Of a stretch of DNA of 64,000 nucleotides, positions 32,276-44,563 are shown piece after piece (position 1 is the first letter of the stretch; each line of letters begins with the position of its first letter). Position numbers and translations under genes: made by a program. The notes beneath the pieces were generated by a model that was not told the origin of the DNA, ran no database searches, and was given only the letters and a program-made list of their open reading frames with translations. The stretch is from Dendrocalamus latiflorus (Eukaryota; Streptophyta; Magnoliopsida; Poales; Poaceae). Location of the stretch: NCBI GenBank assembly GCA_017311315.1, contig CM029658.1:27142629-27206628 (forward strand). Reading direction: 5' to 3'.

Positions 32276-34169
32276 GAGCTATTTAATTCTCAATTTCAGA
32301 TCGCTTCTATTTAGCACATTCCTTTGTTGGATCGAGTCACATTGATCTTTGCATGTGCGTTCATACATTTCACTTAAATCTTTTGGATCAGCACTTAGGC
32401 AAAGTATTCTAACTTGGATTATTACTTAACAACATCAAGAATTTCAGATTGCATAGGTTAATATTTTCTCTCCAAGCTCCACATGTAATCCATTGTTATA
32501 ACAGTGCTTGTGCAATTGAATTCACTTAATCTACCACCTTGTGTTGTCTACCGTCACTAAACTGCGTGCAGCTCTTCAATTCCATCAAGGACGCATAAGA
32601 ACTTCGGTTGGTAAAAGGTGAGGTTGAGTGAATTTTACAAATAAAACTCTCCACATCTACATACATAGTTTTTCTTGTTGTTTATGCTAACCATGGCAGG
32701 AAAAGAAGGAGAACAAGCATATGTGACTCAGGCGGACCTCGAGAAGCTCACGAATGATTTTAACACTTAGTTGAATGACAACATGAGTATCTTGAGAAGT
32801 GAGATACTAGAGGAGCTTCGCAAAGAACAGGGCCTAGTTGGTGTCCATGAAGGACTTGTTCAGCTTGACGAGACCGATATGGAGAGGGCTGAATGGTTCG
32901 CTAGAGAAGTTCAAGCAGATCGAGCCACTGCCAATGCGGTTCAACCACCCTTTCCCAGGTGTTGGGGAGGTGTTTTGGGGTGCAGACCATGGCCAATGGA
33001 GAGGCTGTGACCGTGCCGCGCCCACAATGAGGACTTCGACGATGACCTTTGGCTACACCGCAATGACAACTACCAACGCCATGGCTGTCGTCATGATCAC
33101 CCGCATGTGGAGGAGAAATTTGGGAAACTCAAATTCACTATTCCCAAATTTGAGGGTGCTTCCGATCCAGATGCCTACCTCACATGGGAGCTCAAGGTAG
33201 ATAAAATCTTTCGGATGCACAATTATTCGGAGGATAAGAAGCTACACATGGCATCACTTGAGTTTGATGGGTACGCATTGTTTTGGTGGGATCAAGTGTT
33301 GAACCAAAGACAAGAGAGTGGAGAACCTCCAATTGCATCGTGGGCTGAAATGAAGCAAGAGCTAAGAGCACGCTTTATTCCTAACACTTATAAACGTGAT
33401 CTTTTTTATAAACTGCAGAATTTGAGACAGGGAGGTCGGTCGGTGAAGGAATACTATAAGGATATGGAGCAAGCTATGAATAGGACACATGTGCATGAAG
33501 ATGAAGAGAAAACACTTGTGCGTTTTTTGTCTGGTCTAAACAAAAATATTAAACGCATTGTGCAATATCAGCCCTACAATACTATTGTTGATTTAGTGCA
33601 TCAAGCGACCAAGGTGGAGAAGCAGTTATTAGAAGATTTAAAACCAGCACCAAGGACAGCATCTTTCAACTTGAAAGCTCCATCATCATCCTCTAATACC
33701 GCCAAAGCACAATTCAGTTTGGGACGAGGTACATTTTTAGCTAGTACTAATTCAAATACTAATGCTAGTTCTTTCTCAATTGCAAAAACAGCACCTACAC
33801 CAAGTGAGAAGAAGGCTACGTCATCTCCTACATCCTCAATTGGGGCTACAACAAAGAGTAGAGAAATTCAATGCTTCAAGTGTTTGGGGGCGTGGACATA
33901 ATTCTAGAGAGTGTCCCAACAACCGAGTTATGCTTGTGACGTAATATGGAGAATATGAATCCACAAGTGAAGATGAGGTTGAGCTTAGTCATGAAAAGTA
34001 GAGATATGAGGCTGCATCGGATGACAATGAAGAGGTTGATGTGTTGAATTATGAAACGGGAGAAGCACTAGTAGTCACCAAATATTTGAGCATGCTTGCA
34101 CAAAAAGGAGATGCACATCCACAGCGATTCAACTTGTTTCAAACACATACCAAGGTAAACAACAAGGTC
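32276..34169 (+). mobile_element. Ty3/gypsy gag-bearing fragment, copy B
   Basis: Collinear with 2041-3932. It ends at 34169, where the homologue of about 978 bp (3933-4910 in copy A), including the gag/LTR junction, has been deleted. Confidence 0.85.
32693..34168 (+). pseudogene. Gypsy Gag, broken, copy B
   Basis: The start ATG is retained (ACCATGGC context at 32693). A TAG at about 32768-32770 (Tyr in copy A) stops it early. The retrotrans_gag core at 33107-33600 is better preserved than in A (FWWDQVLNQRQ is intact). The CCHC knuckle near 33870 carries the same one-base frameshift as copy A. Further stops follow in the acidic tail. No protease remains. Confidence 0.85.
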
Positions 34170-36511
34170 GTGCAGTTGCCCCACACGATTCCTTAGTCGT
34201 GCAGTTGAGTAAACCATCACAGCAACCGTTCAAAATACCTCGCTTCTTCCATAATCTCACCCTTATGGGCTTATCCTGCATGCGACAGGTCCCATAAGTT
34301 GTGCGAGATGTTCTTCTCCCAGTCAGCTAGCAGCTGGCTACCCACACTGCTAACCGCTGCAGAAAACTTCACCCTCTATGAGTGTCCCATTCAAGCCATC
34401 ACACAAACCGCCACTTGCACTACCTCACCTCCTCCACCGATGATGATGACTTTAAGGTCTGGTAAATCTACTAAGCCAAGTTGTAATTTACAGACTTATG
34501 GTTGTACTTGTTTTACACAGGAGGTCATGACAAGATTCAGTCCTTATGGTTATCTGGGTGGTTCTACCACTAACCACACTCTCGTGCACCACTGCACCAT
34601 ACCCCTGAACCATCCGCCCAAATAGATAAGCAGTTTTGAGATTTTTGGGAGCATAAAATAATCGTGCCAACATATACCATTCATTTCCACATGACTCCCC
34701 AAACGAGTTTCTCATGATTAAAAGTGATGCTTTGGGGCATTTTGATGCCCCCGAATGTCTAAGCAAAACTAAGCATGGCATATAAATACGGACTTATTTT
34801 TGAAAGATTACCATTATAGTTTTGCTAGGGTGACAAAGCTCACATACTCGAATATTCCAAAGGAGTGTATTACTAACAAACTCATTAATGGGTATGTAAC
34901 TAGGATATTGAAATCAAGCATATATTTAGCACATAAAATAATAGCACGCAGTTTGATAATTTAAACAAAGTAAATTGCAGAAAATGTAGGTTCAATATGA
35001 TCAAAATATTGACTCGCCTTGGTCACAGTGAACTTGGTCTTGATCGTCTAGAGCTGCTTCAGTTTCAGCTTACTCCTCTTGAGCCTCGTATGCTATTTTT
35101 ACGTGCGCAAAAATTTGAATAAAAATCAGCAAACCAAATAAACACTCACAAGAAAATTCAATTGAACTCAAAACTCATGATTTTGGTTCCATTGGTTAGA
35201 TTTTGATTTAGACGAATTTAGAAATTTCTTTCACTTAATTCGGAGTTAAAATGAATTAGTTATGATCATTTGAAGTTTAAACATAAGTCAATTATATGCA
35301 ATATAGCCTCTAATTAAATTTGAGTATTATAGTCTAAATATTAGTGGCTTAATACTCAAGTCATTTGATAGTCGAAAAAGGATTCTCATAATTGCTAGGG
35401 CATAGAGATAATGGTTATGGTTTAAACCGTCTAGTGGTTAGTTCTATAACATTTACTGATATGCATGGACTTATGATTTATTCTTTAGGCAATCTTCATT
35501 TACTAAATCATCATTTCATGTGAGCATAAACCGAAACAAGATTTTTACTCAATTTCTCCATATGCCTTTAATTAATAATTAAACTTTAAAATAATATTCA
35601 AGGCACATTAGCTGCTAATATATGATGATTAATCCAAGATTAAATATTTAATAAGCTCTTTTGTGTCCTAATCAATTTTAGTATCTTTTATGGATTAATT
35701 TCCAATTTTTTCTTGATTTTTCTTAATTAAAATGGGCTAAGAAAAATTAAAACCTAAATATTGTAGAACGTGGAATCGAACCCAGTCTGCGTGCTGAACG
35801 CTCGCCTGGTTAACCAGCTGAGCGTGCGCTCTTTGCTAACTTACCGAAGGGGGAGAAATAGAAGATCAGAGGGCCAGGCGGCTAGAACAGAGGAAGCTCA
35901 GGGCGGCGTACGGCTGACTGCGTTGCCGGCGAGGGGCTACCGAGGAGGCGCCGGCGGTGGCCAAAATAGAACCCTGACGCTGAATAGAAGCCATGGGGAG
36001 AACTGGCATGAACCGAGGAACTTCGAGGCAGGACGGCGATGTGTGGCGGTGGTGGGCTGGGGAGGAGCTCGGTGCCGGCGGAGTATAGGCAAGGAGGAGC
36101 CCGGATGAGCATGGAAATGACTTCACCTTGCTCCAAGGACACTTCGGGGGAAAGGAATCGGACCGGTGTGGCTTCAGGTGGTGGTGCGCTCGTCGGCCGG
36201 TTTTGGGGAAGAAGAGGTGGCTGGTGAAGCTAGGGGCTCGGGAATGCCGATTGGCTGGGGTGGCGGGTGAAGCGGAGTGTGGTGGTGCTGCTGGGAGCAT
36301 CGGCGAGTATTTATAGCCAGAAAAAGTCGGGCGATGTTGTGCGCGGTGCAGCGCTGAGCTTGGCGGCAGCATGGCTACAGCTCGGGCGACGGAATGGGTG
36401 GCCAAGCGTGATGCGAGCTGACTTAGGGGGCAACGTGCATGTGGCAAGCTGTGGTCCTGGCGACACGACGGCGCCTTTGGCTGACGCAAGCGGCACGGCG
36501 CGGCGGTTGTG
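34170..36511 (-). repeat. Large gypsy LTR, reverse orientation (copy B, partial)
   Basis: Collinear with 4911-7212 at a few percent divergence. It lacks the LTR start (7213-7962 of A) and the LTR end. It stops at 36511 against non-LTR sequence that I read as host intron. Confidence 0.85.
35766..35831 (-). other. tRNA-like relic inside the gypsy LTR (copy B)
   Basis: Homologue of 6497-6562. The B box is canonical (GGTTCGATTCC on the minus strand) and the A-box-like GCTCAGCTGGTTA is kept. The pairing is too poor for a working tRNA. Confidence 0.5.
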
Positions 36512-36594
36512 GGAAGCTATAAGCTATAAGTCAAAAAATAACTTGGCCATTCAAATTCTTCACTCGCATGAACATTTTTCTTGTATTCATTTAT
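36512..36594 (+). other. Short host segment left of the MULE, probably SnRK1 beta intron
   Basis: 83 bp between the LTR fragment and the MULE. It ends TTTTTCTTGTATTCATTTAT, a pyrimidine-rich tract that continues, after the MULE, as TTCATTTACCAG at 55049-55060. This reads as a single intron 3' end split by the insertion. Confidence 0.6.
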
Positions 36595-36690
36595 GAAATT
36601 TGGACACTATTAGCACTATAGATCATTTAAATTCCAGATTTAGCCCTCGGAGAGATTTATTTCCATTTGTAGCCCCCTTCCGACCGCACG
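36595..36690 (+). repeat. MULE left terminal inverted repeat
   Basis: About 95 bp matching the right end in reverse complement, apart from the MITE inserted there. 36691-38010 is leader: GTGCGGTC repeats, a GA-rich 5' UTR (about 37110-37256), a GTAAAT donor at 37259, and a long AT-rich intron up to the transposase start. Confidence 0.85.
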
Positions 36691-38010
36691 TTTTTGCTAG
36701 AGCTAACACGTGTTATGTCGTGCGGTCACCGACCTCACGACAACGTGATCGTGCGGTCGCCGACCATACGTCTACTGTGCAGGCTAGTGGTGCACTCGCC
36801 CACCGCACGTTTACGTGTATAGTGCAAATGGTGTGGTAGCCGACCGCATGATTCCCTCCGCTGTCACGTCGACCCACCGAAAGCACCTCCGTCCGTGGCT
36901 TTGCTACTTGCTTTGGCTGGCTTTGAATTCGCTAGCTTTGCGCATGCTGCCATACGCCCGTGCTTTGCTCTTTCAATTTTCTATTGCATGGCATGCATAC
37001 GCGCCAGCTCTTCGTGCATGGTTTATCTGTCCCCCACCAGAAGAGTGAGCTCATGCAGCATAAAAGAGGTTGGCCAGCTGCGTTTGATGGTTTGGACGGT
37101 AGAAGCTTAGCCAGAGCAAGAAAACTGCAGAGTAAGAGAGGGAGGGAAGTGAAGGAAGAAACGAGTACGAGAGCAAGATTTTGAGTCATTTTTGTTTGGA
37201 ATCAGAAGTTTTGGCAAGTGTGAAAGTTGTAGATCACCTTGTGAGCTTCAAGAAAAGGTAAATATCATCTCCATATGTCTATATTATTATCCTACTAATT
37301 AGCTTGTAATTAGCGTAAACGTTCTGCACGGAGTTGTTGCATGTCATTTGTTGATAAAATGTTTGTAGTTGTATTATGTTGTATTTTATATTTTATGTGA
37401 AGAAATTATGTACTGTTGTTGTCCACTGTAATGTAAAATGTTTGTAGTTGTAGTGTATTGCATTTTTTGATAAAATGTTTTGTAGTTGATACATATGTCT
37501 TATATGTATCAACTTTTTGTATTAATGTTTACTCATTCTTGTAGCCAAAATCACTGAATTGAGTAATAGTATGGCGTACATATTAGATCTTGATGTGCAT
37601 GTTTGTGAGAGCTTACTTCCATAAATGAAAAATTAGGGGAAAATGTAGTTATTTCATTTACATAAGAATTCATAAGTTAAAAATGATGAGAAATGAGTAG
37701 TTGGATTGGTGAATTAAGTAGAACAATAATAATGCTAATTAGGAGAGAAATTTGGAGAAATCGTAATTTATTTATCATAGAAATTTGCAAGTAAATTTGA
37801 TTTATGTAGGAATTTGTTAGGACACTCCATAAATGAATTAAAAATTAGATTTACAAATAAAAAAGTACCATTCATATTTGTATGGGATAGGTAGAACAAC
37901 GAAATTGAGATGAAAATATTACGCTTGTATTTGCTAGGCGGTACAATAGTACACTTATTGCATGTTATATATACTAAGAGGGTTCAGTATGGACTTATGT
38001 TAGGTACACC

Positions 38011-40685
38011 ATGGGTGACATCCAAGACTTGTTCGTGTTCTACGGAAGTGGTCTCGTACGCGATGGGCCGTACGGGGCAGACCTGTCAAATTGTGACCAG
38101 ACCGTGATCCGGGCACCCAATCTGAACACCATGAGCCTGTGTGAGCTACGAAGATACGTGCATTCCACATTCGATTGGGACACCGCAAGGAACAAATTAC
38201 GGATCGAGGCAGTGTATGCCGCAGTGGTAGGTGCTGCAGGGGAGATAGTATGGCAACTTATAAAGGTGACGAGCGACGCTTCATGGGCCAACTACATGGA
38301 GGTCATGTGCAACCCTGACGCAGCGATTTATGCTAGGCTAATGGTGTATGTTCAATTTGTGGAGAGGACAGAATCATCCACCATGGGTGGCTCTGGTGGT
38401 GTTGGCAGAGATGTAGAGCCTGCATTACTCTCCAGCGGTCACGAAGATAGTGGTGAAGGAGGAGTCAATGAGTCAATGGGAGATGGAGACCTGCAGAGGC
38501 GCATGGAGAATTTTTAGCGAAATGAAGGTGCGGAGAGGTGGTGGGCCGCCCGTGTTGACTGTCACAAGTACCTTGCGAACCAGGTGGAGAAAGTGGAAAG
38601 CGAGGAGGAGGATGTGGAAATAGCCAGTTCAGGAGAGGAGGAAGGGGAACCTACAGCGGGAGGTGTGTTAGGTGGTGTTGTAACCACGGATGGTGCGTAT
38701 GTGCCGTCCAGATTGGACGACATCGCAGCGGAATCCCTAGTTCTGCCACGAGCGGAGGAGGCAGAGTGGGGATTCAATGAGGGCACACTCCTTTTAGGGC
38801 AGTGCTTCTTTAATAAGAGTGTTGCACAGCAAGCTATTGCCACATACGCCGTCAACATCAGCCAGACATATCGGGTGCACAGGTCCAACCCTGACACCTA
38901 CATTGTGAAGTTTGTCGACGGCTCCTACCCTGGTAAGGTCCGTGCGTAGCGGTTCAGGGGCGCTGCCACGGACTTCCGGATAACGGTGCTGAAGGATCAC
39001 ACTTGTGAGCTTGTGGCGCCACTACATAGGCACTGCAACATGACATCGTCATATGTTGTGGAGTTGATAAGCCATCTTGTGGTGGCAAATGTATCAATTT
39101 CTCCGAAGGTTCTCATGGCGGATGTAGCGAACACGATGGGGTTTGATGTCAGCTACAAGAAGGTGTGGCGGGCGAAACAGAAGGTCCTACAGCGTATGTT
39201 CGAGACGTATGAGGAGGCATATGATCTGGTCCTAAGAATGCTACATCAAATTGCAGAAGCAAACCCAGGCACATACATTAACAAGTGCAAGCGGGTTCAT
39301 GAGACACAAGGGCCGAATTGTTTTGTGCTCGACAGAGTGTTCTGGGCCTTCCATCAGGCAATAGAAGGCTTCAAGTGGTGCCGTCCAGTGCTAACGATGG
39401 ACGGCACATTCCTATTTGGCAAGTACGAGGGTACGATCCTAACCGCGGATGCAGTAGACGCAAATGACCAGTTACTCCCAGTGGCATTTGCAATTGTAGA
39501 GAATGAGAATACAGATAGCTGGCTGTGGTTCCTTGCCAATGTGAAGCGGGTCGTAGTACAAGTCGACCCGATGTGTGTGTCATCTCGGACTGCAATGCAG
39601 GCTTGCTGTCTGCAATGCGAACGATGCAAAACGGGACACAGCCCCCTTCTAGTGGAATGACATGAAGAACTGGTGGTGCATGAGGGCATCTTGCGGCGAA
39701 CTTCCACAGAAGGTTCTATAGTAAGGAACTAATGAAGATGTTCAAAAAGCTTTGTATGCAAAACCAGAAGAGGAAGTTTGAGGCCTTGTGGAGGCACCTT
39801 GATCAGGAGACCAGCAAGCATGTAAGGCGTCTCGAGCAGGTTGAAGCTGGGGCCGTGGAGGGAGGCTCCACTAGAGTTGGAGAGTTCACACAATGGGTTC
39901 AGTCCAATGCACCTGACTTGGAGATGTGGTCTCTACTACATGACACCGGCGGAGCAAGGTATGGAATCATGACAACAAACATGTACGAGGTGTACAATGG
40001 TGTTCTAAAGGGCGTGAGATCCCTACCTATCACTGCAATCGTGGAAGAGATTTGGAACCGTTCAGTTGGATACTTTGTCAATAGATCCATGATGGCAAAG
40101 AAGCATCTGGATGAAGGCAAAGATTTCTCCGAGGTAGCGCAGGCCTACATGGATAAGACGATGGAGAAGGCTTGTTCGCATATTGCTCAGACCATAGATG
40201 GCTTACAGAGGAAGTTCGAGGTCCACCTCAGACAGAAGTACATGATGGGCCAAACTAGAGGGGATCGTAAGCAGGTATGCACAATTGATGAGAGAGCATC
40301 TTGCACCCGCAACAAGCCACAACTTCTACACAAGCCATGCTCCCACGTGTACGCGGCATGTGCGGTATGGCACCAGGTGCCCACGCATTACATCTCAAAG
40401 TACTATGACATAAAGCACCTGTTTGAAACCTGGAGTACGGAGTTCCATTCCTACGGGGTGGACATGCATTACAGGGACCTCTGGCCAGGGCAGATAAAGT
40501 GGGTGCCGAACGATGCACTAAAGCACGTCGGCCGTGGGCGACGACATAGCCATCGCATTCGTAATGACATGGATGGTAGCCAACGTGGGGATCGTGTTCG
40601 GCGCCCGAAATGCAGACTATGCAAGACGGTTGGCCATTCCTTTAGGCAGTGCCCAAACAGGCCGACATCAAGTAACGCTCCATAG
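38011..40685 (+). pseudogene. MULE transposase (MURA-like), broken
   Basis: It would cut and join the MULE ends. Domains in order: an acidic N-terminal region; a MuDR DNA-binding domain (about 38780-39180, QCFFNKSVAQQAIATYAVN); the MULE transposase core with LTMDGTFLFGKYEG (first catalytic Asp) and, in a shifted frame near 39585, an ISDCNAGLLSAM second Asp; a SWIM-like zinc motif (CTRNKPQLLHKPCSHV, where the usual second Cys is Arg); and a CCHC knuckle (CRLCKTVGHSFRQCP). Stops at 38515-38517 and 38947-38949 and frameshifts near 39575 and 39690 kill it. The start ATG follows an intron acceptor in the leader. Confidence 0.85.
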
Positions 40686-41097
40686 TATGAAGCACATAGT
40701 TCTTCGTTGTTGACTGCTGGTTCCGTGTTTTTTAACTATTGAGGGCCTTTGTTGTGCTCATCTTGTATATGAGAGCACATGATCTTGCAACCTTTAACCT
40801 ATGCTGAATGTGTCTTACGGAAATATTTGCGTGTACAATTTGTTTGAGTCATTTCTTGGAAATTATGTTGTGACTTATTCGATATTTCGTTGTCATTTGT
40901 TGTCGTTTCGCTGCAAATTACGTTTGTTGGAAATTATGTTGTCATCTATTGCACACTTTATTGTCATTCGCTGCGAATTACGTTTGTTGCATATTATGTT
41001 GTCATTTCTTGCACACTTTATTGTCATTAGCAGCAAATTACGTCTGTTGCATATTCTCTTGTCACTGTGTACTGACTTGTTCATTCACCGGCAAGAG
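40686..41097 (+). other. Spacer between MULE transposase and PMD gene, with short tandem repeats
   Basis: No gene. 40850-41065 contains four degenerate copies of a roughly 60-bp unit (TTGTCATTTGTTGTCGTTTC..., GCAAATTACGTTTGTTG). Confidence 0.6.
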
Positions 41098-43772
41098 ATG
41101 GTGTACGAATTGCTAGAGCCCCTTTAGGATGACAGCACCGATGCGCAGCGTGGTCATCTGGTGCCGGCCCTCCGAGTTTGATCCTTAGGAGCCCCCGAGA
41201 GCACTGGCCTCTAGACGATCGGTACATCCCACTGCTGCGATACACCGGCCTTTTGCCCATTGCTCGCATGCTGGATGTGCCGTATGCGTTGCAGTTCGAT
41301 GTGGCGTTGCTGTCCGCACTCGTGGATCGTTGGAGACTGGAAATTCACACCTTCCACTTCCGATGGGGTGAGATGACTGTTACACTTCAGGACGTGTCCA
41401 TGCTGACAGGTCTACCCCTCCGTGGTGCAACAGTAGTGCCACCCCACAGGGCGGCAAATTGGAAGGTCGCCCTGGGTGTCCGGTTCGGTCACCCGATCCC
41501 AGACAACGTGTCTGGTGTGCCACACTCGTGGCTACGACAGTTCATGACCTGCCCTGTGCACGCTCCTGAGGAGGTCGTGCGGATGCACCTCATGGCATAC
41601 CTCCTTTTTTTGTTCGGGTGGGTCTTGTTTCCTACGACCACTTGAGTCTCTGTGCATCCTAGCTACATACACCTTGCGGAGTCCTTGGCGGATGCCTGGC
41701 CCGGCCAGGTGCCATAGTACAGCTGGGGATCTGCAGTCCTTAGCGCTACGTACCGAGGCTTGTGTGATGCCTCGCAGCGTACTGCGGCCAGCGAGCCGGT
41801 CTTGGTAGTGTGCTACGTGTTCCTACAGTACTGGTCTTGGGAGCACTTCCCGGTTGGGAGGCCTTACTTCGGGAGTGCCGTGCACCCTTACGAGGTCAGC
41901 CTAGAGTTCTACGATCAGGCTGATGGCGATGGCCTCATTAATGGGCCGACATGGGGATGCGTTGGACACATGGTCAGCTGCGGTGGGCCAGGGAGAGACC
42001 GAGGCATGTGTACCCAGAGTTCCATAATTAGTTCGAGACTCTTCATGAGAGCAACATAGTCTGGTGGCCATGGACTGCAGAGTTCATTCAGAGCATAGCC
42101 CCCAACGGGTTGTCATCTCAGTGCCACCAAGACCACACGTACTGGTTGACGACCTGCCACCTCGTCTTCTCCCACTTCGTCGAGCCACACAACGCGCAGA
42201 GAGTCATGAGGCAGTTTGGCCTCCACCAACACGTGCCACCCCTCCCAGGACGGCCACTACCATCGAAGGCCCACCAGTAAGTCATTGCACGGTAACTGTA
42301 CGCAATGTAGTAATGTGTCGTTAGTACTAATTGTGTAATGTGTGTACTAACTTGTAGGCAAACAAGAAGACGGCACTGGGGTGACGACTGGAGGGGCACA
42401 CAACAGCCGTGGATAGACCTGTGGCGTGACTCGGCGAGCACGGAGGTTGTGGACGAGACTAGGCCATACAACCTCGACACATACAGAACGTACCTAGAGT
42501 GGTACGTTCCACACACTCGCAGCAGGCTTACTGGGCCTGCCCCACACCGTCCTGTAGAGGTCGCGCACGAGGCTGCCATACGGGCAGGGCCGGACCGTCA
42601 TCAAGCAGCACGGCACGACGAGGCGGTATGAGACTAGTCTCAATGTACCCTGTGCGGCAAGACGTTTTAACTCATTCTTTGTTTACCTGCAGTACGTTTT
42701 AACTCATTGTTTGTTTACCTGCAGTAAGAGTGCATGCATCGTATCCAGGACGAGGCTGCTCAGATTCTCCAGCGTGGGAGGGGCGGCTCCATGGATCGGC
42801 TGCAAGCTTCGGTGCGTACCATCTACGATGACGCAAGGTTTGCGATCAGGACCATGAGCTGTAGTCGGCACAAGGATGATGTACATGCACGACGCCTCCA
42901 CAGAGGATAGCAGGCAGCACCACTCCCGTCAGCACCATCGTCAGCACGTCCGTCGCAGTCCGGCGGTCATCCCAGCTGTGCTCGCTCGTCCTCCCAGCGC
43001 TTCGGACCAGCGGTACGATATTTGCCAACAATTTGTTCGTCCACTCGATTTCCAGTTATGTCTAACCACAGTTTTTTCCTGTAGCACTTGCGACAGGATA
43101 GCACGTTGCTACAGCCATCATCATCATGGAGGGCGGCGGTGGACCGAACATTCTCTGCAGGGCAACGGGAGCTCTCTGCAGAAAGCGACCCTAACTCGCA
43201 GCAGCAACCGGTGGTGACGTTCCCCACATTCGCGCATGGCAATCAGTCCACCTTGCAGGGGTAGGATGAGTGGTTCGGGCAGACCTACCAAGGTTACACA
43301 GCGCAGGAGTACATGCGTGATTTCCCAACGTCATCACCATTCAGACAGCCGCATGCACCGGTATGTACTAACGTAGTAAACATGACATGTCTATTTCAAT
43401 GCTATCTAATCGCATCGCAAAAAAATTGCAGAGAGTCACGGAGCAACAGGTCCACGAAGTTCACGGTGGGCCATCTACGTTTCAGACTTCCCAGGTAAAT
43501 GCCTTATGATATTACTACTCATTATAAATATTTTATATTTCTCATGGCCTAATTCAGCTGTACTATCTGAGCAGGACGTAGACCCCTTCTACGAATGGCT
43601 CAGCTCTATTTTCAGCCATCCGTCGCAACTCTCCACGGAGTTGTACCCACCACCGCCTCGGACGTAGGCTTCGCAGTACGACCTTCGAGATGCACTGCAC
43701 TCCCTTAACAGGTTCACATTCTCAGAGGATCACATACACCGTCCGAGGAGGCGACGACGAGATGCAGAATGA
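41098..43772 (+). pseudogene. Plant mobile domain (PMD, MAIN/MAIL1-like) protein carried by the MULE, broken
   Basis: The clear PMD core is in 41206-41640: YIPLLRYTGLLPIARM, ALVDRWRLEIHTFHF, GEMTVTLQDVSMLTGLPLRG, then the HSWLRQF and AYLLFLFGWVLF helices. It continues after a stop as YSWGSAVLSATYRGLC and YWSWEHFPVGRPYF. Later exons end in RRRRRDAE and a TGA at 43770-43772. Host PMD proteins act in heterochromatin silencing and genome stability, and the domain is known from plant transposons. Stops at 41125-41127, 41643-41645 and 41715-41717 (the last fits CAG to TAG) break it. Exon limits after 42050 are uncertain. Confidence 0.8.
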
Positions 43773-44049
43773 ATTTTTGTAATTGAGTTGTAGTAACATC
43801 GCATGGTTTCCTGCAATCATTCACGAACATTCTTGTGTTCGTACTGCAATGTGCTTACGAAATTATTTTAACTACAATTAAGGCATCATTCTAATACGAT
43901 AAGTATGCACGCATGTGAGCACTGTAGCTCACAGCATACATTACACATACATAGATTAACTCTCCAGTGGGAGAAGACACGATAACAACAAACGCAAGAT
44001 ACAACATAGTATAAAACATTACCAACATAGACGAGAACAACCTCCAGCA

Positions 44050-44455
44050 CTACAACTTCACGATAACAATAAACACAAGAAAGAAAATAGCACACAACAT
44101 TAAATTTATCTTCCACTCCTGTCTATCGAAACGATGCCGCATTTGGATAGGGTCGCAACCCCCCATGACAACTCTCTCATGGCAAACAATGTCTGTCCTA
44201 GTGCCCATTTCATCCTCCCACACCCAGAATCAGCAACCGCCGGGGGCTTCCTGCGATTCCATGAGAAGAAGATTTTGAAACATACCAGCACGATTTGAAA
44301 GAACCCGAAACAATCTTACTCACCGAGTGAAAGGGGCACTTGTAGTAGTGGCGGCCAGGATTCACGGCCGTGTGTGAGGTCTTACGTCTAACAACAGTGT
44401 TGCATTTTGGGCAAATCACCGTGGGTGCCGATGAAGAGATGCTGAGCTGACTCAT
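44050..44455 (-). pseudogene. GRF-type zinc-finger protein with C-terminal membrane segment, antisense in the MULE
   Basis: Two exons on the minus strand. 44455-44324 ends at a GTGAGTAAG donor, and 44250-44050 follows a GCAG acceptor in phase. The first gives ICPKCNTVVRRKTSH and RHYYKCPFHS. The second gives EAPGGC, a TGA, then FWVWEDEM, completing the CxxC...C...C zinc-finger GRF pattern, and ends with a hydrophobic LMLCAIFFLVFIVIV membrane segment. The TGA at 44230-44232 fits CGA to TGA (CpG decay). GRF fingers bind nucleic acid in other proteins. The role in a MULE is unknown. It is convergent with the PMD gene. Confidence 0.7.
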
Positions 44456-44563
44456 ATCGGCGTCCGGGGGAGTGAGCACGAAAGAAACGTACACAGATTG
44501 GGAACAACTATTTTAGGAGGTGAGGGAGAACAATGCAAGGGACTAGATGAGAAATGGCTCCCT

